A stretch of DNA of 64,000 bases from Aliiglaciecola lipolytica (GTDB lineage Bacteria > Pseudomonadota > Gammaproteobacteria > Enterobacterales > Alteromonadaceae), in the NCBI RefSeq assembly GCF_018860635.1, contig NZ_JAHKPT010000036.1, positions 80,974 through 144,973 of the forward strand, in the 5' to 3' direction. Shown here one piece after another: positions 55,443 through 64,000 of the stretch. The notes under the pieces were generated by a model. The model made no database searches and had not been told where the DNA came from. It worked only from the letters and a program-made list of their open reading frames with translations. Position numbers and translations under genes: made by a program. Position 1 is the stretch's first letter, and each line of letters begins with the position of its first letter.

Positions 55443-55832
55443 TTAAATAATTGGGGGTTTGATTAAATTTGAGGTGTGGGCATCTAAGGCCCTGAATTGC
55501 TCGGCGATAACCTTTTGATGGTGTATCACTGAATCTGGGAATAGGTTGGCCGCAAACAAGGCTGCGGAAAATGCAGTGCCGTGTTCGCAATCACAGGTTT
55601 TATTGCAACAATCTTGCGAGGATTGCATGTTCGATTTGCTGTCAGAACTCATCTCATGGTGGTTCATTTGCCCATGAGAAGCATGCTGTTGCACCATTAA
55701 AGATTCTGAACTCATTGAGCTTTCACTCATTTCAGGCATATTTTCCATATCACAGGCCACCGACAACGCAGAAACCCCTTGGCTTAAAAGCAAGGTGGTT
55801 ATCATTATTGCTGTAACAAAACGTCGTAACAT
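55443..55832 (-). CDS. Small secreted Met/His/Cys-rich protein, putative metal binder
   Basis: 129 aa, family not recognised. A signal peptide (about 1-23) precedes a Met/Ser/Glu/His-rich middle (CDMENMPEMSESSMSSES, HASHGQMNHHEM) and a Cys cluster CCNKTCDCEHG near 74-84, then a short hydrophobic helix. The composition suggests a periplasmic Cu/Ag-binding protein. It is upstream of cusCBA on the same strand across a REP cluster, and AGGT precedes the ATG. Confidence 0.7.
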   Translation of the reverse strand: MLRRFVTAIMITTLLLSQGVSALSVACDMENMPEMSESSMSSESLMVQQHASHGQMNHHEMSSDSKSNMQSSQDCCNKTCDCEHGTAFSAALFAANLFPDSVIHHQKVIAEQFRALDAHTSNLIKPPII

Positions 55833-56248
55833 GGATAAACCTAAAAAGTGCGTTAAATACAGAATTCAGCGTAACTACTGAACCCAATTAAGTTTAACAC
55901 AGTATCAATAAATTCTGCATATTGGTACTGCGACTAAAAAAGAACAACTTTGGTGCGAAATGTGCATTACTCTTGGGCAGTAGTCGCTAAACACTGAGTA
56001 AGCGAAAATTAACGTTCACCGCTATTAGCAAAAACGGAAAAGAGACTAATTCCCTATATATGCGACAAATTGGGTAGCGTCACAAAAATTTAATTGCTAA
56101 TTAATCTATATTTTTGCGTTGAGGTTTGCTATTTTCCACAGCAATTATGCGTTAATCGACTTGCTTAGTTGTGGTAATGCAGGAATCCTCTCTGAAATCA
56201 GGCAATACGGAGTTTGAGAGGAAGACCGGAGTTTATGGAAAGAGCTGT
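55833..56248. other. Intergenic promoter region of the EPS cluster
   Basis: 416 bp between the metal-binding protein gene (minus) and the beta-barrel gene (plus). AT-rich, with no REP, RNA gene or clear hairpin. It should hold divergent promoters. A frame is open from 56171 but the signal peptide and ribosome-binding site favour a start at 56249. Confidence 0.5.
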
Positions 56249-57436
56249 ATGATTAACTTAAATATTATGATTTCTAATTCACAGAAATCATTCCCCAAGC
56301 TTATTTTGATGCTTTTTGCTTTGGCGCATTTTCATTCTGCCAACGCACAACAAAATGAAGGTTTTTCTGCTGTTATTGGCGCAAATATTGGCCAGGAAGA
56401 TAATGTATTTCGCAGCTCTGAAGAACTGTCTGACGAGTTTCTACAACTTGCTCCTGCACTAAAATTGACCGAACTTTATGAATCCGTGCAACTCGACGCA
56501 CAATATAAGGGCAACTATCGTCAATATAATGATTTAAGCGACTTAAGCTATGCCGAACATGAAGTATCGTTAAAAGGCCAATATAAACATACCGCTAAGT
56601 TCAGCTCAGAATTAACCCTAGGTTACAGCGATGAAATTGAAGAACCCGGCACAACTAATGCAATAAGCGCTGTATCGGAAGAGTTTAATGAAATAGCTAC
56701 GTCCTCAGTTAAAGTTGCTGGCACCTATGGCACCATTAAAAGCAAAGGGCAAATTAAAGTTGCTTATGATTTAGCCAAGCGTCGTTATGACAACAATAAT
56801 CAATCGTTTCGGGATTATGATTCAAACAAATTAACCGGCACGTTTTTTTATCGGCTAGCCCCAAAAACTCGCCTAATGTTAGAAGCTAGCACCGACGAAT
56901 TAAGCTATGTAAATAATGAAGTATTTGACGCTTCAGCTACCCAGTACCGTTACCTAGCGGGAGTGGAGTGGGCAGCCACAGCTAAAACTACCGGTATTTT
57001 TAAAATAGGTTACCAAGATATCAATTACGATGACGAACTGTTGAATGATATATCTGGCCTTGCCTATTACCTGGATATGGTTTGGAAGCCTAATACCTAT
57101 ACAAGCATTAAATTAGGCGCAGACCGTTCAACTAAAGAAAGTGCCATACAAGGGCTTCCCAGCTTTATAAGTGAAACTTATTCTGTTTGGGTTGACCACA
57201 ACTTTACCGCCAAAAGTAAAGTTGGTTTTAATTATAGCTATCGTAAAGATGAATTTAGTAGCTCGCAGGCGCGTAGTGATAACCTAAGTGCAATCGAAGC
57301 CAAATACACCTATGCGTTAAAGCGCAGCTTAGAAGTGTATATTGATTACACCCACAAAAAACGTAGCTCAGATTTTGCTATATACGATTATGATTCAAAT
57401 ATTTATATGCTCGGCATAGACTGGTTAATCGATTAG
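56249..57436 (+). CDS. Outer-membrane beta-barrel protein of the EPS cluster
   Basis: 395 aa from ATG 56249, with GGAAAGAG before it; ATG 56267 is also possible. The signal peptide ends HSANA. The mature protein is made of alternating beta strands ending in aromatic residues (SLKGQYKHTAKFSSELTLGY, TGTFFYRLAPKTRLMLEAS, SKVGFNYSYRKDEF) and ends WLID. This resembles the BBP2-type putative porin found at the head of Alteromonadales exopolysaccharide loci. It is probably an outer-membrane component of export. 32 bp to the SLBB protein. Confidence 0.8.
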   Translation: MINLNIMISNSQKSFPKLILMLFALAHFHSANAQQNEGFSAVIGANIGQEDNVFRSSEELSDEFLQLAPALKLTELYESVQLDAQYKGNYRQYNDLSDLSYAEHEVSLKGQYKHTAKFSSELTLGYSDEIEEPGTTNAISAVSEEFNEIATSSVKVAGTYGTIKSKGQIKVAYDLAKRRYDNNNQSFRDYDSNKLTGTFFYRLAPKTRLMLEASTDELSYVNNEVFDASATQYRYLAGVEWAATAKTTGIFKIGYQDINYDDELLNDISGLAYYLDMVWKPNTYTSIKLGADRSTKESAIQGLPSFISETYSVWVDHNFTAKSKVGFNYSYRKDEFSSSQARSDNLSAIEAKYTYALKRSLEVYIDYTHKKRSSDFAIYDYDSNIYMLGIDWLID

Positions 57437-57468
57437 CCAAGTTACCGATATTGAAAAGGAACTATCAC

Positions 57469-58017
57469 GTGAAAAACTCTATTCTTTTGTTCATTAGTAT
57501 TATTTGGATGGGCTTTAGTGCAAATTTGTTTGCACAAAGCACTGATAACAGTTCTGACACGACTTATCGATTATCCACTGGCGATTCAATTTCAGTGACG
57601 GTGTTTGATGAACCCGAACTCGGCCTTAAAGAAGCACAGATCACTGACGAAGGTACCATTTCGGTTCCCTTACTAGGCCAAGTAGAAGTGCAAGGTAAAA
57701 CCGTGCCTGAAGTTGAAGCTTTGTTAACCAAACTATTTGGCGATGATTACCTTAAAAAACCTAGCGTATCTGTGAGCATTGCTGAATATCGCCCTTTTTA
57801 TATTAACGGCGAAGTGAAAAGACCAGGTAGTTATCCGTTCAGAACCAAAATGACGGTACAAATAGCAGTGACCATTGCAGGTGGTTTTACTGAGCGCGCT
57901 TCGAAAAGCAATATTTACCTACTGAATCAGGCTCAACACAGCGAACGTAAAAAAGTAGACTTAAACGCCTTGGTTAAACCAGGCGATGTAATAACAGTAG
58001 AAGAAAGCTTTTTTTAA
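57469..58017 (+). CDS. Polysaccharide export protein (Wza/SLBB family)
   Basis: 182 aa from GTG 57469, chosen for the AAGGA box; the frame is open from 57451. A signal peptide (about 1-23, ending LFA) precedes the Poly_export domain (YRLSTGDSISVTVFDEPELG to VSVSI) and one SLBB domain (FYINGEVKRPGSYPFRTKMT). It lacks a lipobox Cys and the C-terminal helix of Wza, as in short exopolysaccharide versions. It should act in polysaccharide passage with the kinase encoded next. Confidence 0.9.
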   Translation: MKNSILLFISIIWMGFSANLFAQSTDNSSDTTYRLSTGDSISVTVFDEPELGLKEAQITDEGTISVPLLGQVEVQGKTVPEVEALLTKLFGDDYLKKPSVSVSIAEYRPFYINGEVKRPGSYPFRTKMTVQIAVTIAGGFTERASKSNIYLLNQAQHSERKKVDLNALVKPGDVITVEESFF

Positions 58018-58137
58018 GAGCCCGTATTTAGTATTGGTCTAAACGCCTGTATACACACGAATTTTGAATATAAGTTTTAAAATCAGTAAAAGATAGATAG
58101 CACTTTGCTTAGCGCAATACAAATGGAACAGTGAAAA

Positions 58138-60387
58138 ATGACATCACAACAAGGCTTGAACCCCGCTTTAACCGACGAAAACGCCGCAGAAACGTTGGAC
58201 TTGAGCCAGTATTGGCGCACCATTAAACGAGCAAAATGGCTCATAGCTGCAGTCACTTTAGTTTGCTTGTTAATTGGTGGTTATATTGCAGCCACCGCAA
58301 CCCCTATTTATCAAGCCAGTTCAAAAATACTTGCTGATCCGCAACAACCTAACGCCGCCCGTGAAGAGCAATATATTGCAACAGCTTTAGTGTTTTTGTT
58401 TTATGAAACCCAGTATGAAATTTTACAATCCCGCGCCATTGCCGAATCTGTTGTAGACAAACTTGGTCTAGTAGAAAAATACAAAAAACAACAAAGAGCC
58501 AATAAGGGTAAAAAAGCCAGTGGCTTGTCGGCCACCCTTTCTGAAATTAAACAAGAAGTCGCCGCACTATTTGGCAAAAGTGAAAGTAACGCGCATGCAA
58601 AGGTTCGTTCTGACCACGACATAAAAGTAATTCTAGCATCACAGATTCAAAATGGAATAAAAGTCAGTGGTGGAAAACAAAGTCAGGTTATAAATATTAG
58701 TTACCAATCTCCCGATCCGCAATTAGCCACAGATATTATTAATGCCTTGGGTGAAGCCTATATTCAGTTTGGTTTAGAATCTCGCCTGGGTGATGTGAAA
58801 AATACTGAAAAATGGTTATCAGAACAATCATCGGAACTAAAAGCACAGTTAACCGCTTCTGAACAAAAACTCCGTGAATTTAGAATGCAGCAAGGTATTG
58901 TTGATACTTCAATGCAACAACAAGATGCTAACTCTCGTTTGCAGTCATTAAATAATCAACTCATCAGAGCCCAAACAGAGTTGAGCACCGCAGAAGAGCT
59001 CTATGCTCAGGTGAAAAACGTACCGGCTAATTCCAGCGCTTTTTATTCGTTAGGGCCAGTGCTGCAAAATAAAACCGCCAGTGACTTGGTAAAAGAAGAA
59101 GCTAAACTACAAAGTAAAGTGGATGAGTTGTTTGAGCGTTATAAAGAAAAACACCCTAAGATGATTTCTGCCCGCACCGAACTGAAAAGTGTACGCGACA
59201 GCTTGTCTCGGGAAATAGCTAAAATAGTTGAGCGCATCGAAAGTGATTACCGCTTAGCCAGCCAGCAAGTGAACAATATTCAACGCTTACTCACTAATGA
59301 AAAAGATGAGATTCAATCATTACAAGGTTCAAACTTTACTCTTACTTCGTTAGAGCGTGAAGTAGAGAATAACCGCCGTATCTACGAGTCGTTTATTAAT
59401 CGCTTGATGGAAACCAATATACGCGGTGATTTTACTGCCTCTAATGTGCAAGTGATTGATACGGCTACTGTGCCGAGCTCGCCAATTAAGCCCAACGTTA
59501 AATTAATTTTGGCCTTATCTGTGTTTATGGGGGTATTGTTTGGTGTAGTACTAGCTTTTGTAAAAGAGGCACTACACAATACTTACCGCACTCCAGATGC
59601 ATTGGAAGAAAACCTCAATATTCCAGCGCTGGGTATTACTATGGCGTTGAAGAAAAAAGACACCCACAGTATTCCAGAAATGGAGTATGCAGAGGATACC
59701 CGTTCGGTTTTTGCCGAAAGCATAAACAGCATACGTACGGGTTTACAGTTCTCGAATATTGATAATCCACCGAAAACCTTATTGGTTACCTCGGCTACAG
59801 GTTCTGAAGGTAAATCGACTTTAGCTATGAACTTAGCGGCAGCTTATAGCCAAATTGGCAAAACCTTGTTGTTGGAAGTGGATTTACGTAAACCCAGTAT
59901 TTCAAAAAACCTGCAGATAAAAAGCCGTATCGGTTTAACCGACCTTTTAGCGGGCACGGTGAACTTCGGTGACTGTATTGTGAACCCCACAGACAATAAA
60001 CAGTTTAATGTGATGCCTTGCGGCACCATTCCTCACAACCCCATTGAACTTTTGTCTTCGGAAAAGTTTGCCAAAGCTTTACAGTCTTTAAAAACCCACT
60101 TCGATCATATTATATTAGATGGCCCACCTACCTTACCGGTGAGTGATGCGTGTATTGTAGGTACCAAAGTTGATGGTGTAATAGTGGCGGTGCGCGCCGA
60201 AGAAACTAAAATTAAAGTTTCCAAAGAAGCGGTGAAACGCCTACAGAAGCTCCATGCTAACGTAATAGGTGCAGTACTCACCGTAGCCGAACCTCAAAAA
60301 ATGAGTTACTACGGCGACCATTATTATGCAGGCGAATACTACGGTACTGTAATTCAGCCTGAAAACGAAAAACCCACAGCAACTTAA
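58138..60387 (+). CDS. Wzc-type polysaccharide co-polymerase/tyrosine autokinase
   Basis: 749 aa. Wzz domain with TM1 (about 34-52), a long periplasmic coiled coil (about 215-410) and TM2 (about 448-470), preceded by a GNVR-like segment. The cytoplasmic BY-kinase domain has Walker A ATGSEGKST (about 553-561), Walker A' LLLEVDLRKP and Walker B LDGPP. The tail MSYYGDHYYAGEYYG is the Tyr cluster that is autophosphorylated. It controls EPS chain length and export. It precedes a PHP-type phosphatase that could dephosphorylate it. Confidence 0.93.
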   Translation: MTSQQGLNPALTDENAAETLDLSQYWRTIKRAKWLIAAVTLVCLLIGGYIAATATPIYQASSKILADPQQPNAAREEQYIATALVFLFYETQYEILQSRAIAESVVDKLGLVEKYKKQQRANKGKKASGLSATLSEIKQEVAALFGKSESNAHAKVRSDHDIKVILASQIQNGIKVSGGKQSQVINISYQSPDPQLATDIINALGEAYIQFGLESRLGDVKNTEKWLSEQSSELKAQLTASEQKLREFRMQQGIVDTSMQQQDANSRLQSLNNQLIRAQTELSTAEELYAQVKNVPANSSAFYSLGPVLQNKTASDLVKEEAKLQSKVDELFERYKEKHPKMISARTELKSVRDSLSREIAKIVERIESDYRLASQQVNNIQRLLTNEKDEIQSLQGSNFTLTSLEREVENNRRIYESFINRLMETNIRGDFTASNVQVIDTATVPSSPIKPNVKLILALSVFMGVLFGVVLAFVKEALHNTYRTPDALEENLNIPALGITMALKKKDTHSIPEMEYAEDTRSVFAESINSIRTGLQFSNIDNPPKTLLVTSATGSEGKSTLAMNLAAAYSQIGKTLLLEVDLRKPSISKNLQIKSRIGLTDLLAGTVNFGDCIVNPTDNKQFNVMPCGTIPHNPIELLSSEKFAKALQSLKTHFDHIILDGPPTLPVSDACIVGTKVDGVIVAVRAEETKIKVSKEAVKRLQKLHANVIGAVLTVAEPQKMSYYGDHYYAGEYYGTVIQPENEKPTAT

Positions 60388-60400
60388 TGCAGTAGTAAAT

Positions 60401-61135
60401 ATGATAGATATCCACAGCCACATTTTACCCGGGGTAGATGACGGAGCAAAAACGCTTGCAGAAGCGCTAGATATGTTAAAACTGGCTGTAGAGCAAGGGG
60501 TGACAACACAAGTTCTTACCCCTCATATTCATTTTGGCCGTTATGAAAATACCAAAGCAGATTTAGCCAATCGTTTTTCGCAATTTCAACAACAAGTAGC
60601 CGATGCCAATATTGATATTGAACTGCGCTTAGGTGCCGAGATACGCATTGGCACTGAGCTTATGCAGTTAGTACAGCAAGATCAAATCCCCTGGTTGGGC
60701 ACTTTCCAAGGCAAAAAAACCTTTCTATTAGAATTCCCACGTATCGATGTACCACACGGTAGCGATAACTTAGTGCGCTGGTTATTACAAAAAGACATTA
60801 TTCCTATCATAGTGCACCCCGAACGGAATAAAACCTTTTTAAAACAACCACACAAATTACAAATGTTTACCGATATGGGCTGCCCATTACAAATTACCGC
60901 CAGCAGTTTAACGGGTAAATTTGGTGACGAAGTTAAAGATATGGCTTTTGAGCTAGTAGAGCACAATAGAGCCTTTGCCATTGCATCTGATTGCCATAAT
61001 TTAAAGGGCCGTGCACCAGATTTAGGTATAACGGCTAATCATCTGCGATCAATGGGCTTAGTGGAACAAGTAGAGGTATGCTGTAATATTAATCCTAAAA
61101 ACCTTCTAAGCAAATCTGCTTCAAATGAAATTTAG
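60401..61135 (+). CDS. PHP-type tyrosine-protein phosphatase (CpsB/Wzb-like role)
   Basis: 244 aa of the CpsB/CapC/YwqE family. It starts MIDIHSHILPGVDDGAKTLA, the first metal-binding PHP motif, followed by TPHIHFGRYENT, EIRIGTEL, VHPERNKTF and SDCHNLKGRAPD. These are manganese-dependent phosphotyrosine phosphatases. The typical target is the tyrosine tail of the neighbouring Wzc-like kinase. It starts 13 bp after that gene and overlaps the next. Confidence 0.92.
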   Translation: MIDIHSHILPGVDDGAKTLAEALDMLKLAVEQGVTTQVLTPHIHFGRYENTKADLANRFSQFQQQVADANIDIELRLGAEIRIGTELMQLVQQDQIPWLGTFQGKKTFLLEFPRIDVPHGSDNLVRWLLQKDIIPIIVHPERNKTFLKQPHKLQMFTDMGCPLQITASSLTGKFGDEVKDMAFELVEHNRAFAIASDCHNLKGRAPDLGITANHLRSMGLVEQVEVCCNINPKNLLSKSASNEI

Positions 61136-61808
61136 ACTATTTGCCCTTGTAGTTATTGTCTCTCTTTTTTTAATTGCTAGCTCACAATTAATTGCTGAAT
61201 TAATTTCTATAAGACCAATCAATCAAATTGAAAGAAACGAAGAAAAACAAATTGAAAGTACCGACTTATCAGTTGAAAAACTAAAAAGTCGACTTAGAAC
61301 CTCGAACTCTCTAAATTCTTATAATTCTAAATATATTTTTTTTGAAGCAAGAATATTACTTAACTCAACCTCACTTACCGAAAAAGATTTCGGCTATATA
61401 ACCTCGTTATTAGATCAAGTCATTTCTCAAAGTCCAACTTGGCACCTTCCACATTGCTACAAAGTTATTGCTATGAATAAAGTCTATTCGTCGCAGCCTT
61501 CAATAATTACGCTTAACTATTTGCAACAGGCACTTAATAATGCATTGCAATTAAGTTTATATGAAGTTGAGACACAACGACTTTTACTTCCAATCATTTT
61601 TGAAAATTGGGAAATATTGGAAAAAGAAAATAAAATTTTGGCTGAAAAAATGGCAGTGCATGCTTTAGAAACAAATAACGCCCGCAAACTGCACGTTTTA
61701 TTGAGTATAATCGAACATAATTTAATGGAGGAATTTTTACCATTAATAAACGATAAGTGGCAAAGGGCTAGGATAATGAAGGAATTGACTTTGAATGACA
61801 AAGGGTAA
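61125..61808 (+). CDS. Unknown EPS-cluster protein with N-terminal membrane helix
   Basis: 227 aa, not recognised. One N-terminal membrane helix (about 3-24) is followed by a mostly helical periplasmic domain with LNSYNSKYIFFEARILLNS and LNYLQQALNNALQLSLYEVE, which could be TPR-like. It overlaps the phosphatase gene by 11 bases and the ligase gene by 14, so it belongs to the EPS operon. Its AT content is higher than that of the genes before it, like the ligase gene after it. Confidence 0.7.
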   Translation: MKFRLFALVVIVSLFLIASSQLIAELISIRPINQIERNEEKQIESTDLSVEKLKSRLRTSNSLNSYNSKYIFFEARILLNSTSLTEKDFGYITSLLDQVISQSPTWHLPHCYKVIAMNKVYSSQPSIITLNYLQQALNNALQLSLYEVETQRLLLPIIFENWEILEKENKILAEKMAVHALETNNARKLHVLLSIIEHNLMEEFLPLINDKWQRARIMKELTLNDKG

Positions 61809-63195
61809 CAAAGCTCAACCATTTGGCTCTTTATATTTTTTAATCATGTTATTTACACTTCCATGGCTACACGGTGGTGAACAAACATGGGAATTTTTGC
61901 TATTTGGTGTAGCAATTTTATTATCTTGCACGGTCCTTATAATTTCACATCATAAAGAACTTTCCCAAACAATTAATTCTTATAAACTGCCATTAAATTT
62001 ATTCGTAATTTGGCTTTCATTTTGTGCACTTACCATTGTTCCTTTGCCGTTAGAATGGTTTTCATGGCTGGATATGAGTAGGGCAAATTTGTCAGATTTC
62101 ACGGCTGGAGAGGGTAGTTATCTAGCCTTATCTATTTCTTCCTATGACAGTCAAATTGAAATTTTAAAATATATTGTTTATCTACTTTGTTTAATCTTTA
62201 TAGCTACTATCTTCCACAAACAAAGACACGTTAATATTGTTTTGTGGGTTATTTTTGGAAGTTGCTCAGTTTTAGCTATCTATTCTTTTCTCAATCATTA
62301 CACCTCAGGGCAGTACGAATTGATTGCTTCAATACCACCATGGGGAACAAAGTGGGAGGAAGTTGTTCGAGGCAGCTTTAGTTATAAGAACCATTTTGCT
62401 GCATTGATGAACTTGTCAATACCTATTGGTATTTTGTTAACGCTAACTTCAAAACATAAAAAGAGTCAGTACAAAAACAAAATAGTTATTTATCTACTTA
62501 GTTATAGGACGATTACAGCTTTATTTGTGATGATAATCTTAGCAGCTATGTTTAAATCAGATTCTAGAGGGGGATTATTAGCAATAATACTTTCTTTTCT
62601 ACTAGTTTTATCTATCTCCCTTTTTAAACGGTCTCGAGTTAACATTTTAAATTGGAAATTATATACCAGCATTGTAAGTATTTTGCTCGTCGTAGGTTAC
62701 TTATTTTCCTTATCTCCAGTTTACGAGCGGATACAAAAATCTGGGTTTACTCCAAATGGTCGAGACTTGATGCAAATAACAGTTCAACGAATTGTCGCTG
62801 ATTATCCATTATTTGGAACGGGCCCTGGCACTTATCCCTTAATTCAGCATATGTATAAACCACCTGAGCTGGGAGTGACAGAAATGTCTAAGCGGGCACA
62901 TAATGATTATTTAGAACTAATTGCTAATCAAGGGTTAATTGGAGCGACTCTCTTTGCTATAGCTATGCTGTGCCTATTGAAACCGATATTTATAACTAAA
63001 AAACCTATAAACCTGCAACTATTTTGCTTACAGTGGGCAATATCTTGTATGTTAATTCATGCAATGTTTGATTTTATATTTCAACTCCCAGTATTAGCCG
63101 TGTACTTCTTCGTTTTGGTAGGTTTAGCTTTAAATGTTAACAAAAATAGAAAAACTATGAAAATTAAGAATAAAGGAAAAGAAATCCCAATTTGA
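61795..63195 (+). CDS. O-antigen ligase/polymerase family (Wzy_C) membrane protein
   Basis: 466 aa with about eleven membrane helices. The Wzy_C motifs are visible: RGSFSYKNHFAALMNLSIPI, SRGGLLAIILSFLL and, in the large periplasmic loop, FGTGPGTYPLIQHMYKP followed by KRAHNDYLELIANQGLIG. Members ligate or polymerise polysaccharide repeats. Within this cluster polymerase is the likelier role. It overlaps the unknown gene upstream by 14 bases. Confidence 0.88.
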   Translation: MTKGNKAQPFGSLYFLIMLFTLPWLHGGEQTWEFLLFGVAILLSCTVLIISHHKELSQTINSYKLPLNLFVIWLSFCALTIVPLPLEWFSWLDMSRANLSDFTAGEGSYLALSISSYDSQIEILKYIVYLLCLIFIATIFHKQRHVNIVLWVIFGSCSVLAIYSFLNHYTSGQYELIASIPPWGTKWEEVVRGSFSYKNHFAALMNLSIPIGILLTLTSKHKKSQYKNKIVIYLLSYRTITALFVMIILAAMFKSDSRGGLLAIILSFLLVLSISLFKRSRVNILNWKLYTSIVSILLVVGYLFSLSPVYERIQKSGFTPNGRDLMQITVQRIVADYPLFGTGPGTYPLIQHMYKPPELGVTEMSKRAHNDYLELIANQGLIGATLFAIAMLCLLKPIFITKKPINLQLFCLQWAISCMLIHAMFDFIFQLPVLAVYFFVLVGLALNVNKNRKTMKIKNKGKEIPI

Positions 63196-63559
63196 TATCG
63201 GTTAGAAATTTAGAGCCATTTCAGATGCTTTAGTATCGTGCAAGAAAAGGCATAAACCAAAGCTATAACGCTTAACCTAATTTAAAGACACATTTAGATA
63301 ATTGGTTATTTTTATCCTGTTAAAAATATTTTCTTTCGCATTTAGACCTCGCTATTTAATATAATAATACCTCTAACGAAGTCTCTAGTTAAATTGTAAC
63401 CCTAAAAAACAGTTCAGATTTGATGCAATTGACTTTAAATAACAATTACCAGTAAAGGCAGATCACTTTTTGTATTAATTGCAATACTCATAAACGGTCA
63501 TATAAACGAAAAGCCACGTAAGCAGTGAAAACCCCTCTAATATAATCACTCCGCTATTC
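63196..63559. other. AT-rich convergent intergenic region
   Basis: 364 bp between the ligase/polymerase gene (plus) and the partial gene on the minus strand. No REP, RNA gene, strong hairpin or open frame was seen. Confidence 0.5.
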
Positions 63560-64000
63560 TTAATTAGCTAAAGGCTGTAACCAATTAATTTCGTCAACTC
63601 TTCCACCATAAAATTCAGCCCCTTCAATAGTGTGGTGAGAATCATCATATGTGAACTTACTTAAGTTTTCGTCAATTGCGAAATACGTAGAGGTATCTTC
63701 AGAAACGATATAAGACATTCTATCTAAGATAATTAAGTCTTCAAATCGGTTCTTTCTCAGATTATCAATCATATTGTTAATGTAAGTTTGTTGCTCCTGA
63801 TCTTTTTTAACAATGTAGTTTTCATAATACTTTAGGTTAATATCATCTCGAAGTTTAGCAAAATCCTCGATTCCATTAGCAAGTTCTTTCTGGATAATGA
63901 AGTCTGCTAGATTTCTATTTCCATAGTTTGGAGAAAGAATGAGTTGCTTAACGATAGCTACTTTTTTATTGTCTTCTATGCATCTTTGAATTAGGTTTTC
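63560..64000 (-). CDS. C-terminal part of a probable SGNH-domain acyltransferase (partial)
   Basis: The minus-strand frame is open from the stop at 63560 to the window edge at 64000 (about 146 codons read), so the ATG at 63772 is internal, not a start. The visible end includes NYGNRNLADFI, LIILDRMSYIVSED and TYDDSHHTIEGAEFYGG; the DxSHxT-like segment and Gly-Ala pair resemble the Asp-His block of the SGNH domain fused to OafA-type acyltransferases. Such enzymes O-acetylate polysaccharide, which fits the EPS neighbourhood. N-terminal domain not in the window, so the call is tentative. Confidence 0.6.
   Translation of the reverse strand, partial: ENLIQRCIEDNKKVAIVKQLILSPNYGNRNLADFIIQKELANGIEDFAKLRDDINLKYYENYIVKKDQEQQTYINNMIDNLRKNRFEDLIILDRMSYIVSEDTSTYFAIDENLSKFTYDDSHHTIEGAEFYGGRVDEINWLQPLAN

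Noticed and set aside
63560-63772. A 70-residue gene starting at ATG 63772
   Set aside because: The frame is open upstream all the way to the window edge, so this is the end of a longer gene.

Overview
The window looks like chromosome from a marine gammaproteobacterium of the Alteromonadales, probably an Alteromonadaceae member near Paraglaciecola/Glaciecola. This is inferred from the lptM-lysA-dapF-DUF484-xerC-HAD block, the fairly AT-rich base use, and protein types common in that group (DUF3630, DUF3010, 7TMR-DISM diguanylate cyclases, PEP-CTERM proteins). No database search was possible.

Layout. 1-298: a tandem array of a 26-29 bp unit starting TGGCTGTCC. 460-9896: housekeeping genes (lptM, lysA, dapF, DUF484, xerC, HAD phosphatase, cysE, uvrD) and a double-receiver GGDEF protein. 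9912-21566: rarD, a DUF3010 gene, a small Cys-rich secreted protein with an ABC1/UbiB-like kinase and an MscS channel, a REP-associated tyrosine transposase (RAYT) bracketed by inverted GGACAG-type motifs, a thioesterase, recQ, a glutathione S-transferase, a cytochrome c, selO and a DUF3630 gene. 21641-33447: a 7TMR-DISM/PAS/GGDEF/EAL protein, ribA, an RND efflux pair, a DUF3300 protein and a degenerate receiver-TPR protein. 33501-38711: a tryptophan 2,3-dioxygenase-like gene with a kynureninase-like gene and a divergent Lrp/AsnC regulator, then an ATP-grasp protein, a membrane protein and a secreted DsrE-like protein. 39072-43383: a second RND adaptor/permease pair. 44051-47752: tatABC, a Tat-exported PhoX-like protein and a PEP-CTERM protein. 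47871-55832: a glutaredoxin-MauE fusion, cusA, cusB, cusC and a Met/His/Cys-rich small protein, i.e. a copper/silver-type efflux locus. 56249-63195: the start of an exopolysaccharide cluster (beta-barrel, SLBB export protein, Wzc-type kinase, PHP phosphatase, unknown, O-antigen ligase/polymerase). 63560-64000: the C-terminal end of a probable SGNH-containing acyltransferase on the minus strand, cut by the window edge.

Two repeat systems run through the window. The first is REP-like: GTAG followed by a stem with a TTYA loop, in three stem variants (CATGGCC, GCGGG-type, CACGGGC). Variants of two different stems are repeatedly paired head to head into about 62 bp REPIN-like units with GTAG at both outer ends. 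These cluster at gene ends, and at three genes the GTAG (or ATAG) foot supplies the stop codon. The second is a GGACAG(C/G/T)CA motif. It forms the array at the left edge, a relic at 11687-11836 and the two inverted flanks of the RAYT gene. It also occurs inside coding sequence: two copies 24 bp apart in cusA, and many in the His/Met/Asp repeat tail of cusB, where GACAGCCAT reads Asp-Ser-His. The relation between the RAYT and these two repeat systems is the most interesting question here.
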